DNA of 7,516 nucleotides from CAKRHR01 sp964423195 (GTDB taxonomy: Bacteria; Bacillota; Clostridia; Lachnospirales; Lachnospiraceae): the NCBI GenBank assembly GCA_964423195.1, contig CAYRDY010000097.1, forward strand, positions 1 to 7,516, written 5' to 3'. Position numbers and translations under genes: made by a program. The notes under the pieces were generated by a model. The model was not told where the DNA came from and searched no databases. It worked only from the letters and a program-made list of their open reading frames with translations. Below, in pieces: positions 1-7,203 of the stretch (position 1 is the stretch's first letter; each line of letters starts with the position of its first letter).

Positions 1-82
1 ACTATTATCAGAGAAGATACAGGGAAAACAGACACCTCTCAATTCTATAACGCCCGCTCCAAATTTTATTGTGAAGTTTTAT

Positions 83-1252
83 CTATTTTAGTAGCATAAT
101 ATCCTCCGGCGCCACCGTCATATAGCCGCCGCCTATTTCCGGTGTCGCGCCGGTATATGGCTGCTTGTCGACTTTCCACCAGATCGCCTGCCCGTCGGCC
201 GCCGCCCTGTTTTTTATAAAGTACTGATACTCAAACGGCGCGTCAATGACATGGATGATCTCGTAGGCAAATACATTCGTTCCAGTGCGCTCGTCTGTGG
301 GCACAAAATAATGCGCGCGGATGCCGACGTGTGTCATATCATCCGTGACCTCCTGCGCGGTCTGCAGGGTCAGCCCCCAGTCCGGGACATAGATCTGATA
401 TGGCCCCAGTCTTTTGATCGGGGAAATATTTTTACATCCGGTCAGACGCGCCGCGGCGGTATACATCGGATGGGCAAATACCTGTTTTGTTTCATCCATA
501 CGGAGGATCCGCCCCTGATCCATCACCGCCAGTTTGGGGCACAGCTTATAGATCTCGTCCCGGCTGTGCGACACCAGGATCACATGGCCGTCAAAATGGT
601 TGATCAGATCAAGCATTTCCCGATGCATGGCGTCTTTGAGATGTTCGTCCAGCGCGGAGAACGGTTCGTCGAGCAGAATCACTTCCGGTTTTGCGGCAAG
701 CATCCGCGCCAGGGCAACCCGCTGCTGCTGCCCGCCGGAAAGCTGCGACGGATAGAGTTTCTCCAGCCCCTCAAGGTGAAACTGACGGATATAGTCGGCC
801 ACGACCGCCTGCCGATAATAGGCTGATTTTTTTCGGCCGGCTCCCGATGCACCACGGCAAGGCTGGATTCTGTCACTATCGCTTGCCTCAGGTTTTCTCC
901 CCGGCTGATTTTCCGCTTTCCCACTGATCCATGGCGCTTTTGTCTGCCGGATCGCTGCCGCTATATTTTCGGCCACATTCAATGTGGGAAACAGCGCGTA
1001 ATTCTGAAAGAGGTAGCCGACACGGCGCTTCTGCGGCGGCAGATTCATTTTCTTTTCCGAATCAAACAGCACCCGACCGTCCAGTATGATTCGCCCCTCG
1101 TCGGGCGTCTCTATGCCGGCGATACACTTGAGCATCATACTCTTGCCGCAGCCGGACGCCCCAAGTACGCCCAGGCAGTCCTTATCCGCCGAAAATGATA
1201 CATCCAAAATAAAATTTCCGACTTTTTTCCTTATATAAACATCTAAAGTCAT
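83..1252 (-). CDS. modC: Molybdate ABC transporter ATP-binding protein ModC
   Basis: This is the ATPase subunit of a molybdate importer. It sits on the cytoplasmic face, dimerises, and hydrolyses ATP to drive ModB. The 389-aa protein shows Walker A GASGCGKS (31-38), Q-loop Q83 in LFQNYALFP, signature LSGGQ (171-175), Walker B VILLDE (191-196), D-loop SALD (199-202) and H-loop H229. After about residue 275 there is a C-terminal domain of the TOBE/Mop type, which in this family binds oxyanion and can regulate transport. The ATG at 1252 was chosen because the homology begins at MTLDVYIRKK and an AGAGG lies 10 nt upstream; a longer in-frame extension would overlap modB and is not family-like. It is the last gene of modABC, 38 nt after modB. 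Oddity: about 87 residues separate the Q-loop from the signature, against roughly 45 in E. coli ModC, because of a hydrophilic insertion (about 103-147). A related sulfate- or tungstate-type ATPase is possible, but the modA-modB context favours molybdate. Confidence 0.93.
   Translation of the reverse strand: MTLDVYIRKKVGNFILDVSFSADKDCLGVLGASGCGKSMMLKCIAGIETPDEGRIILDGRVLFDSEKKMNLPPQKRRVGYLFQNYALFPTLNVAENIAAAIRQTKAPWISGKAENQPGRKPEASDSDRIQPCRGASGAGRKKSAYYRQAVVADYIRQFHLEGLEKLYPSQLSGGQQQRVALARMLAAKPEVILLDEPFSALDEHLKDAMHREMLDLINHFDGHVILVSHSRDEIYKLCPKLAVMDQGRILRMDETKQVFAHPMYTAAARLTGCKNISPIKRLGPYQIYVPDWGLTLQTAQEVTDDMTHVGIRAHYFVPTDERTGTNVFAYEIIHVIDAPFEYQYFIKNRAAADGQAIWWKVDKQPYTGATPEIGGGYMTVAPEDIMLLK
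812..946 (-). other. Hydrophilic insertion in ModC between Q-loop and signature motif
   Basis: This stretch codes for about ModC residues 103-147, a segment rich in Gly, Lys, Arg, Ser and Gln with no hydrophobic core. It interrupts the helical subdomain that in ABC ATPases contacts the permease coupling helix. The reading frame is intact on both sides: the Q-loop and ENIAAAI precede it, and a normal helix (VVADYIRQFHLEGLE) leading into LSGGQ follows. It therefore looks like an in-frame insertion and not a frameshift. The edges are approximate and were judged by eye. Confidence 0.6.
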
Positions 1253-1290
1253 AAAATAAACGCCTCTTCTTAGCCTATCAAGCCGCCGAT

Positions 1291-1995
1291 TCACCATTTC
1301 CGGAAATGTTCCTGCCTTTTGGACGTCAACAGATTTACCGTGAAAATGATCACAAACGCGATCAGAATGACGATTACTGTCCACACGCCCGCCGTCAGAT
1401 AATCCCCGTTCTGCATGACCATGGCGATGCGCTGTGAGATGGTACCTGTTTTGCCGGGGATATTTCCGGCAATCATCGATGTGGCGCCATACTCGCCCAA
1501 GGCCCTGGCGAAGGTCAGGATCGTCCCTGAGATGACACCTGGTCCTGCCGCGGGGATCACGATTTTCCAGAAGATTTTCATCTCCGGCATACCCAATGTC
1601 CGCGCCGCGTAAATGATATTGACATCCACCTGCTCAAAGGCGGCCCGCGCGTTTTTATACATCAGGGGAAACGCGATCACTGTCGCTGCCGCCACACATC
1701 CCGCCCAGCTCTGGACGACCTTGATGCCAAAATTTTCAAAGAGAAACGCGCCAAACGGCCGGCGGCGGCTGAAAATGAGCAGCAGAAAAAAGCCAGCCAC
1801 CGTGGGCGGCAATACCATCGGCATTGTCAGAATGCCATCGACGATGGCCCGAAGTTTCGGTCCGGCGCGCAGCACCCTTCCCGCCGCGAAGATTCCCAGA
1901 AAAAATGACAGCACTGTCGCCGCCACCCCCGTTTTCAATGAGATATACAGCGGGCTCCAATCAAGCCCTGCTAAAGTTTCCAATATCTTTGACAA
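1291..1995 (-). CDS. modB: Molybdate ABC transporter permease ModB
   Basis: This is the membrane permease of the molybdate importer; two copies form the translocation path. The 234-aa protein has about five hydrophobic segments (roughly 17-39, 55-76, 97-117, 148-168 and 200-222). The cytoplasmic EAA-type loop runs from AARTLGMPEMKIFWKIVIP (129-148) towards ALGEYGA (165-171), where the coupling helix docks on ModC. The loop, the GEYGATSMIAGNIPGKT block and the length are all typical of ModB/CysT-type permeases. The start is TTG at 1993-1995. It is supported by a strong GAGGGGGAG ribosome binding site 8 nt upstream and by the homology beginning at once afterwards; no suitable ATG lies nearby. 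It is the middle gene of modABC, 46 nt after modA and 38 nt before modC. Confidence 0.94.
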   Translation of the reverse strand: MSKILETLAGLDWSPLYISLKTGVAATVLSFFLGIFAAGRVLRAGPKLRAIVDGILTMPMVLPPTVAGFFLLLIFSRRRPFGAFLFENFGIKVVQSWAGCVAAATVIAFPLMYKNARAAFEQVDVNIIYAARTLGMPEMKIFWKIVIPAAGPGVISGTILTFARALGEYGATSMIAGNIPGKTGTISQRIAMVMQNGDYLTAGVWTVIVILIAFVIIFTVNLLTSKRQEHFRKW

Positions 1996-2003
1996 CTACA
2001 GCA

Positions 2004-2012
2004 CTCCCCCTC
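2004..2012 (-). promoter_or_regulatory. Ribosome binding site supporting the TTG start of modB
   Basis: Read on the minus strand this is GAGGGGGAG, ending 8 nt before the TTG at 1995-1993. The strong match and ideal spacing decide the start codon of modB despite the rare initiator. Confidence 0.8.
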
Positions 2013-2041
2013 ATTCTGACAAGGCACACATTCAGGCCCGC

Positions 2042-2986
2042 TCAGCGGTCTACATCGGTATCAAACAAATATTTCTCAAAGATTTCTCCCGCCTCATCCT
2101 GCAGGATATATTCATAAAAAGCCCGCGCGGCCGCCCTCTGGGCATCGTCCGCCTCATCGTTTTGAACCATGCAGACCGGATAGATCACATCGCCTGTCAG
2201 GTCATAGCTCACGATCTGCAAAATCTCAAGCTGATCCTCATAGCCATAGATATCGGAGACATACGTCGTGCCCACCTCGCAGGAACCCTCGGCCACCGCC
2301 GTGCGCACCTTGCTCACGTTGCCCTGTTCGCTGATCTCCACACCGCCGAGCGCCTCAGAGACCTGAGCCGTCGTGATGGCAGCCGCGTCATCACCCTCAA
2401 GAATTCCAAGGCGGATCAGGGCCTCACGGGTATATTTTCCCACCGGCACGCTGCCGTCCGCCAGGGCAATGCTGGACGCCTTTTCCAAATTTTTCAGTCC
2501 GGTCACGGCCGTGCCGCTTCCCGGATATGTCACCACACAGACCTGATTATTGACCACATTGGCCCGTGTGCCTTCCACAATCAGGCCGTCCGCTTCCAGG
2601 TCATCCATCTGTTTTTGCGCCGCGGAAAAGAAGATATCACACGCAAATCCCTCCTCGATCTGGGTCAGCAGCGTGCCGGAACTGTCCGCGTTAAATGTTA
2701 TTTTTATATCGGGATGCGTTCTGTGAAACTCGGCGGCGATCTCATCCATCACATCGCTCAGGCTGGCGGCAATAAAGACCTGAATCTCCGCCGGCGTATG
2801 CGCGCTGGCGCCGTCCGCATCGGCTGACGGATTTGTCGGCTCGCCGGCGACCTCGGTGTCTTTCGTCTGAACCGCCGCTTCGCTGTGATCCGTCTCATCG
2901 TTTTTCTGATCGCTTCCCGTCCGCCCGCAGCCCCAGAGCAGCAGCAGGGCCGACAGGAAGACTGAAAATTTTATCCGTCTGCCCAT
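2042..2986 (-). CDS. modA: Molybdate-binding lipoprotein ModA
   Basis: This extracellular, membrane-anchored protein captures molybdate (possibly also tungstate) for ModBC. The 314-aa precursor has a positively charged start (MGRRIK), a hydrophobic segment and a lipobox ending LLWGC with lipidation at C20; Trp at -2 is unusual. Residues 21-67 form an acidic, Ser/Thr/Ala-rich linker. The type II binding fold follows from about residue 68. Expected anion-binding elements are visible: AASLSD (73-78, S75), DSSGTL (101-106), VPVGKY (180-185), and the V227 to Y242 region in KVRTAVAEGSCEVGTTYV. The ATG at 2986 has AAAAGAGGG 8 nt upstream. It is the first gene of the operon, behind a candidate promoter at 3035-3064. 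A lipoprotein anchor with no outer-membrane features fits a Gram-positive host. Whether molybdate or tungstate is preferred cannot be read from sequence alone. Confidence 0.94.
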   Translation of the reverse strand: MGRRIKFSVFLSALLLLWGCGRTGSDQKNDETDHSEAAVQTKDTEVAGEPTNPSADADGASAHTPAEIQVFIAASLSDVMDEIAAEFHRTHPDIKITFNADSSGTLLTQIEEGFACDIFFSAAQKQMDDLEADGLIVEGTRANVVNNQVCVVTYPGSGTAVTGLKNLEKASSIALADGSVPVGKYTREALIRLGILEGDDAAAITTAQVSEALGGVEISEQGNVSKVRTAVAEGSCEVGTTYVSDIYGYEDQLEILQIVSYDLTGDVIYPVCMVQNDEADDAQRAAARAFYEYILQDEAGEIFEKYLFDTDVDR

Positions 2987-3034
2987 GATTTTAACCCTCT
3001 TTTTGATGGTTTATATTGTGTTGTTGCTATTTTT

Positions 3035-3064
3035 ATTATAAATGATAGACAGATTTTTTTGCAA
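3035..3064 (-). promoter_or_regulatory. Candidate sigma-A promoter of modABC
   Basis: Reading leftwards on the minus strand there is a -35-like TTGCAA (3064-3059), an 18-bp spacer and a perfect TATAAT (3040-3035). Transcription would begin near 3028, giving a leader of about 41 nt before the modA ATG. No obvious ModE-type operator was recognised, and the leader is too short for a molybdenum-cofactor riboswitch. Confidence 0.65.
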
Positions 3065-3193
3065 CTATAATCAGTCATAAATTTTCAGTGGGTGATGCGA
3101 GTGAAGTGGAAGGTCGATTTTCACTGCGAACAACGTCCGGAAAGGAAGTGGATGTCACGCTCACAGATTTTTTGATGAACTGTAAATTTTCTG
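3065..3193. other. Unassigned stretch between the divergent mod and rpoB promoters
   Basis: This is about 130 bp with no gene that can be supported. It contains a short inverted repeat (AGTGAA at about 3099-3104 with TTCACT at about 3119-3124). On the plus strand there is a stop-free frame from 3049 to a TGA at 3220-3222; a possible GTG start at 3088 has no ribosome binding site, and the frame runs into the rpoB -10 box. A TATAAT at 3066-3071 on the plus strand has no good -35 partner. The stretch could hold regulator sites or a decayed gene end. Confidence 0.35.
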
Positions 3194-3223
3194 TTGACAT
3201 TTTTTTGTGGGCTGTGCTATGAT
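3194..3223 (+). promoter_or_regulatory. Strong sigma-A promoter of rpoB-rpoC
   Basis: A perfect -35 TTGACA (3194-3199), an 18-bp spacer and a -10 TATGAT (3218-3223) preceded by TGC give an extended -10. Transcription would start near 3230, leaving a leader of about 100 nt before rpoB. The near-consensus match fits the high, constitutive demand for RNA polymerase. It is the only strong promoter seen ahead of rpoB in the window; readthrough from rplJL is unlikely because modA is divergent. Confidence 0.85.
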
Positions 3224-3229
3224 AGGAAG

Positions 3230-3330
3230 ATGTAATTAACATGGATATTTAGGCGCTTTTTCGCCCAAAACCCATTGAAATTACAAATGGGGCAACTCGT
3301 GTTCATTTTTTTAAGGAGTGAAAAACGTTG
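3230..3330 (+). promoter_or_regulatory. rpoB leader with two small hairpins and ribosome binding site
   Basis: The predicted untranslated leader contains two potential stem-loops. The first pairs GGCG (3252-3255) with CGCC (3262-3265) across a 6-nt loop. The second pairs CCCATT (3271-3276) with AATGGG (3286-3291) across a 9-nt loop. Seven T residues (3306-3312) follow, but 14 nt after the second stem, so this is not a classic intrinsic terminator. The ribosome binding site AAGGAG (3313-3318) comes next. It lies 9 nt before a TTG (3328) and 12 nt before the adjoining ATG (3331), so either could initiate. A regulatory role for the hairpins is possible but not shown. Confidence 0.5.
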
Positions 3331-6300
3331 ATGAATAGCAGCAGAATCAAACCCGTTAAAGTTGGCAGAAATGTCAGGATGAGCTATTCCAGCCAGAGAG
3401 AAGTACTTGATATGCCGAATCTCATCGAGGTGCAGAAAAACTCTTACAACTGGTTCCTTGAAAAGGGACTCAAAGAGGTTTTCACGGATATATCCCCGAT
3501 CGCGGATTACAGCGGCCATTTAAGCCTGGAATTTATCGATTTTACGCTATGTAAAGATGATATCAAGTATTCGATCGAAGAGTGCAAAGAGCGCGACGCG
3601 ACATATGCAGCGCCTTTGAAGGTCAGAGTTCGCCTGATCAATAAAGAAAAAGAAGACATCAACGAGCAGGAGCTTTTTATGGGCGACCTGCCGCTGATGA
3701 CTGAGACCGGTACCTTTGTCATCAACGGGGCTGAGCGCGTGATCGTCAGTCAGTTGGTGCGCTCACCGGGTATTTACTATGGCATCTCCCATGATAAGCT
3801 CGGCAAGAAGCTCTTCTCGGCGACCGTGATCCCGAACCGCGGCGCGTGGCTTGAGTATGAGACGGATTCCAATGATGTGTTTTACGTGCGGGTGGACCGG
3901 ACCAGAAAAGTTCCGATCACTGTCCTGATCCGCTCTCTGGGCGTGGGGACGAACCAGGAGATCATTGATTTATTCGGCGAAGAGCCGAAGATCCTGGCCA
4001 GTTTCAGCAAGGATGTCTCCAACAATTATCAGGACGGTCTGCTGGAGATGTACAAAAAGATTCGTCCGGGCGAGCCGCTGGCGGTGGAGAGCGCGGAGAG
4101 TCTGATCAACGCGATGTTTTTTGACCCGAAGCGCTATGACATGGCGAGAGTCGGGCGATATAAATTTAATAAAAAGCTTTCCTATAAAAATCGTATCAAG
4201 GGCTATGTGCTGGATGAGGATGTCGTCGACAAATCGACCGGAGAGATTCTCGCCGAGGCGGGCACACAGGTGACCGCGGAGATGGCCGAGACATTTCAGA
4301 ACGCGGCGATTCCGTATGTGTTTATCCGGACTGAGAGCAGGGTGGTCAAAGTCCTCTCCAATATGATGGTCGATCTGCGCACCTATGTCGACTGTGATCC
4401 GCAGGAACTGGGCGTGTGGGAGCATGTCTATTATCCGGCGCTGAAGTCAATTCTGGATGAGTTTTCGGATATCGAGGACATCAAGACAGCGATCAGCCGC
4501 CATGTCAGCGAGCTGGTGCCGCAGCATATCACCAGGGAGGATATCTTTGCCTCGATCAATTACAATATGCACCTGGAGTACGGTGTCGGAACCGATGACG
4601 ATATCGACCATCTGGGGAACCGCCGCATCCGCGCGGTGGGCGAGCTTCTGCAGAATCAATACCGCATCGGCCTCTCCCGTATGGAGCGCGTGATCCGCGA
4701 GCGCATGACGACACAGGATCTTGAGGGCATCACGCCGCAGTCTCTGATCAATATCAAGCCGGTGACGGCGGCGATCAAGGAGTTTTTCGGGAGTTCCCAG
4801 CTGTCGCAGTTCATGGATCAGAATAATCCGCTGTCCGAGCTGACGCACAAGCGGCGCCTTTCGGCTCTGGGACCGGGCGGCCTGTCAAGGGATCGCGCCG
4901 GTTTCGAGGTGCGCGACGTCCACTATTCGCATTATGGCCGTATGTGCCCGATCGAGACGCCTGAGGGTCCGAATATCGGACTGATCAACTCGCTGGCGTC
5001 CTATGCGCGCATCAACGAGTACGGTTTTGTGGAGGCCCCTTACAGGAAGATTGACAAGTCTGATCCGAAGAATCCGCGTGTCACGGATGAGGTCGTCTAT
5101 ATGACGGCGGACGAGGAGGACAATTATACAGTGGCTCAGGCCAATGAGCCGATCGATGAGAACGGTTATTTTATCCGTCAGAATGTATCCGGCCGTTATC
5201 GCAAGGAGATCTCTGAGTTTCCGCGCTCCCGCGTCGACCTGATGGATGTGTCGCCGCGCATGGTATTCTCGGTGGCGACGTCGATGATTCCGTTCCTTGA
5301 AAATGATGACGCGAACCGCGCGCTGATGGGTTCCAACATGCAGCGCCAGGCCGTTCCGCTGATGCTGACGGATTCGCCGATCGTCGGCACCGGCATGGAG
5401 GCCAAGGCGGCGGTGGACTCCGGCGTCTGTGTGATCGCGAAGCACGGCGGCGTGGTCGAGAAGTCCGCGTCAAATGAGATTATTGTCAAGACTGACGACG
5501 GCCAGAAAGACCGCTATAAGCTGCAGAAGTTTGTCGGCAGCAACCAGGGCGCCTGCTACAATCAGCGGCCGATCGTGTTCAAGGGCGAGCGCGTGGAGGT
5601 CGGCGATGTATTGGCGGACGGCCCGTCCACCTGCAACGGAGAGCTGGCTCTGGGCAAGAATCCGCTGATCGGGTTCATGACCTGGGAGGGGTACAATTTC
5701 GAGGATGCCGTGCTCTTAAGCGAGCGCCTCGTTCAGGAGGATGTCTATACATCGATTCATATCGCCGAGTATGAGGCGGAGGCGAGAGATACAAAGCTCG
5801 GACCGGAGGAGATCACCAGAGACGTGCCGGGTGTCGGCGATGACGCGCTCAAAAATTTGGATGAGCGCGGCATTATCCGTATGGGTGCTGAGGTGCGCGC
5901 CGGCGATATCCTGGTCGGCAAGGTCACGCCGAAGGGCGAGACGGAGCTGACGGCCGAGGAGCGGCTGTTGCGCGCGATCTTTGGCGAGAAGGCGCGTGAG
6001 GTCAGGGATACGTCCCTGAAGGTACCGCACGGCGAGTACGGCATTGTCCTTGACGCGAGGGTGTTTACGCGCGAGAACGGCGATGAGCTCTCACCGGGCG
6101 TCAATGAGTGTGTGCGCGTGTATATTGCTCAGAAGCGCAAGATTTCTGTCGGCGACAAGATGGCCGGCCGTCACGGCAACAAGGGTGTCGTCTCCCGCAT
6201 TTTGCCGGTGGAGGATATGCCGTTTTTGCCAAACGGGCGTCCGCTGGACATCGTGCTCAACCCTCTGGGTGTGCCATCTCGAATGAATATCGGGCAGGTG

Positions 6301-7203
6301 CTTGAGGTCCACTTGGGCCTGGCGGCCAAAGCGCTCGGATTTAAGATCGAGACGCCGATCTTCAACGGCGCCAATGAGGAAGATATCATGGATACATTGG
6401 AGCTTGCCAATGACTATGTCAATACTTCCTGGGAGGAATTTGAGGCAAAATGGAGGGATAATCTCGACCCGCAGGTCTTTGATTATCTGGATAAAAATAA
6501 GGCTTACAGGGAGGAGTGGCGCGGCGTGCCGATCAGCCGTACCGGAAAGGTGACGCTGCGCGACGGGCGCACGGGCGAGGAGTTTGACAGTCCGGTCACG
6601 ATCGGTTTCATGCATTACTTAAAGCTCCACCATCTGGTCGATGACAAGATCCACGCCCGCTCCACCGGGCCGTACTCTCTGGTGACGCAGCAGCCGCTGG
6701 GCGGCAAGGCACAGTTTGGCGGCCAGCGTTTCGGCGAGATGGAGGTCTGGGCGCTGGAGGCCTACGGCGCGTCCTACACGCTGCAGGAGATCCTGACCGT
6801 GAAATCCGACGACGTGGTCGGGCGTGTAAAGACCTACGAGGCCATCATCAAGGGTGAGAACATCCCCGAGGCCGGTATCCCTGAGTCCTTCAAGGTGCTG
6901 TTAAAGGAACTGCAGTCCCTCGGGCTTGACGTGAGGGTGCTGCGCGACGACAATACCGAGGTGGAGTTGTCCGAAACGCTGGATTACGGCGACACGGATC
7001 TGCGCGCCATCATCGAGGGCGACAGGTCCTACGGCCGCGGCGAATCCTATGAAGACTACGGATATCAGTCCCAGGAATTTAAGGACGGCGAGCTGGTGGA
7101 CGTCGAGGAGGAGGAAGACGAGGAAGAGGATGAAGAAGAAGATTTCGACGACTCCTACGACGATCTGGAACCCGGCGACGATACATTTGATGAGGAACCA
7201 TGA
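3331..7203 (+). CDS. rpoB: DNA-directed RNA polymerase subunit beta
   Basis: This is the beta subunit of RNA polymerase, forming with beta' the catalytic cleft for all transcription. The protein is 1290 aa. Conserved blocks appear in order: protrusion GTFVINGAERVIVSQLVRSPG (127-147, shown in part), the rifampicin pocket (487-514), CPIETPEGPNIG (539-550), NFED (789-792), GDKMAGRHGNKG (941-952) with nucleotide-contacting lysines K943 and K951, and the clamp segment QRFGEMEVWALEAYG (1132-1146). The rifampicin pocket carries Q493, D496, H506 and S511, equivalent to E. coli Q513, D516, H526 and S531, so a rifampicin-sensitive type is expected. The C-terminus is extended and very acidic, with 13 consecutive Glu/Asp at 1259-1271. 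ATG 3331 was chosen; TTG 3328 directly before it has slightly better ribosome binding site spacing and would add one residue. It is the first gene of rpoB-rpoC with its own promoter; no rplL precedes it. The last codons overlap the downstream repeat array. Confidence 0.98.
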   Translation: MNSSRIKPVKVGRNVRMSYSSQREVLDMPNLIEVQKNSYNWFLEKGLKEVFTDISPIADYSGHLSLEFIDFTLCKDDIKYSIEECKERDATYAAPLKVRVRLINKEKEDINEQELFMGDLPLMTETGTFVINGAERVIVSQLVRSPGIYYGISHDKLGKKLFSATVIPNRGAWLEYETDSNDVFYVRVDRTRKVPITVLIRSLGVGTNQEIIDLFGEEPKILASFSKDVSNNYQDGLLEMYKKIRPGEPLAVESAESLINAMFFDPKRYDMARVGRYKFNKKLSYKNRIKGYVLDEDVVDKSTGEILAEAGTQVTAEMAETFQNAAIPYVFIRTESRVVKVLSNMMVDLRTYVDCDPQELGVWEHVYYPALKSILDEFSDIEDIKTAISRHVSELVPQHITREDIFASINYNMHLEYGVGTDDDIDHLGNRRIRAVGELLQNQYRIGLSRMERVIRERMTTQDLEGITPQSLINIKPVTAAIKEFFGSSQLSQFMDQNNPLSELTHKRRLSALGPGGLSRDRAGFEVRDVHYSHYGRMCPIETPEGPNIGLINSLASYARINEYGFVEAPYRKIDKSDPKNPRVTDEVVYMTADEEDNYTVAQANEPIDENGYFIRQNVSGRYRKEISEFPRSRVDLMDVSPRMVFSVATSMIPFLENDDANRALMGSNMQRQAVPLMLTDSPIVGTGMEAKAAVDSGVCVIAKHGGVVEKSASNEIIVKTDDGQKDRYKLQKFVGSNQGACYNQRPIVFKGERVEVGDVLADGPSTCNGELALGKNPLIGFMTWEGYNFEDAVLLSERLVQEDVYTSIHIAEYEAEARDTKLGPEEITRDVPGVGDDALKNLDERGIIRMGAEVRAGDILVGKVTPKGETELTAEERLLRAIFGEKAREVRDTSLKVPHGEYGIVLDARVFTRENGDELSPGVNECVRVYIAQKRKISVGDKMAGRHGNKGVVSRILPVEDMPFLPNGRPLDIVLNPLGVPSRMNIGQVLEVHLGLAAKALGFKIETPIFNGANEEDIMDTLELANDYVNTSWEEFEAKWRDNLDPQVFDYLDKNKAYREEWRGVPISRTGKVTLRDGRTGEEFDSPVTIGFMHYLKLHHLVDDKIHARSTGPYSLVTQQPLGGKAQFGGQRFGEMEVWALEAYGASYTLQEILTVKSDDVVGRVKTYEAIIKGENIPEAGIPESFKVLLKELQSLGLDVRVLRDDNTEVELSETLDYGDTDLRAIIEGDRSYGRGESYEDYGYQSQEFKDGELVDVEEEEDEEEDEEEDFDDSYDDLEPGDDTFDEEP

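Noticed and set aside
1..82. Terminator or next gene downstream of modC
   Set aside because: No convincing stem with a T-run is seen on the minus strand. An AGAGGTG resembling a ribosome binding site has no clear start codon and coding frame inside the window.
251..826. A 191-codon plus-strand open frame opposite modC
   Set aside because: It lies wholly antisense to the ModC ATPase motifs and shows no protein family features or ribosome binding site.
1253..1384. Longer N-terminus for ModC
   Set aside because: The extra 44 residues overlap the end of modB, lack family similarity, and a better start with a ribosome binding site lies at 1252.
1613..2827. A 404-codon plus-strand open frame opposite modB and modA
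   Set aside because: It is antisense to two genes with clear motifs and good ribosome binding sites. Its translation is rich in Arg, His and Ile with no recognisable domain, as expected of a shadow frame in GC-rich codons.
2987..3028. Molybdenum-cofactor riboswitch upstream of modA
   Set aside because: The predicted leader is only about 41 nt, AT-rich and without stable stems, too short for the known motif.
4885..5445. A minus-strand open frame of 186 codons (and others) inside rpoB
   Set aside because: Antisense to highly conserved rpoB blocks; rich in Arg and His, a typical shadow.
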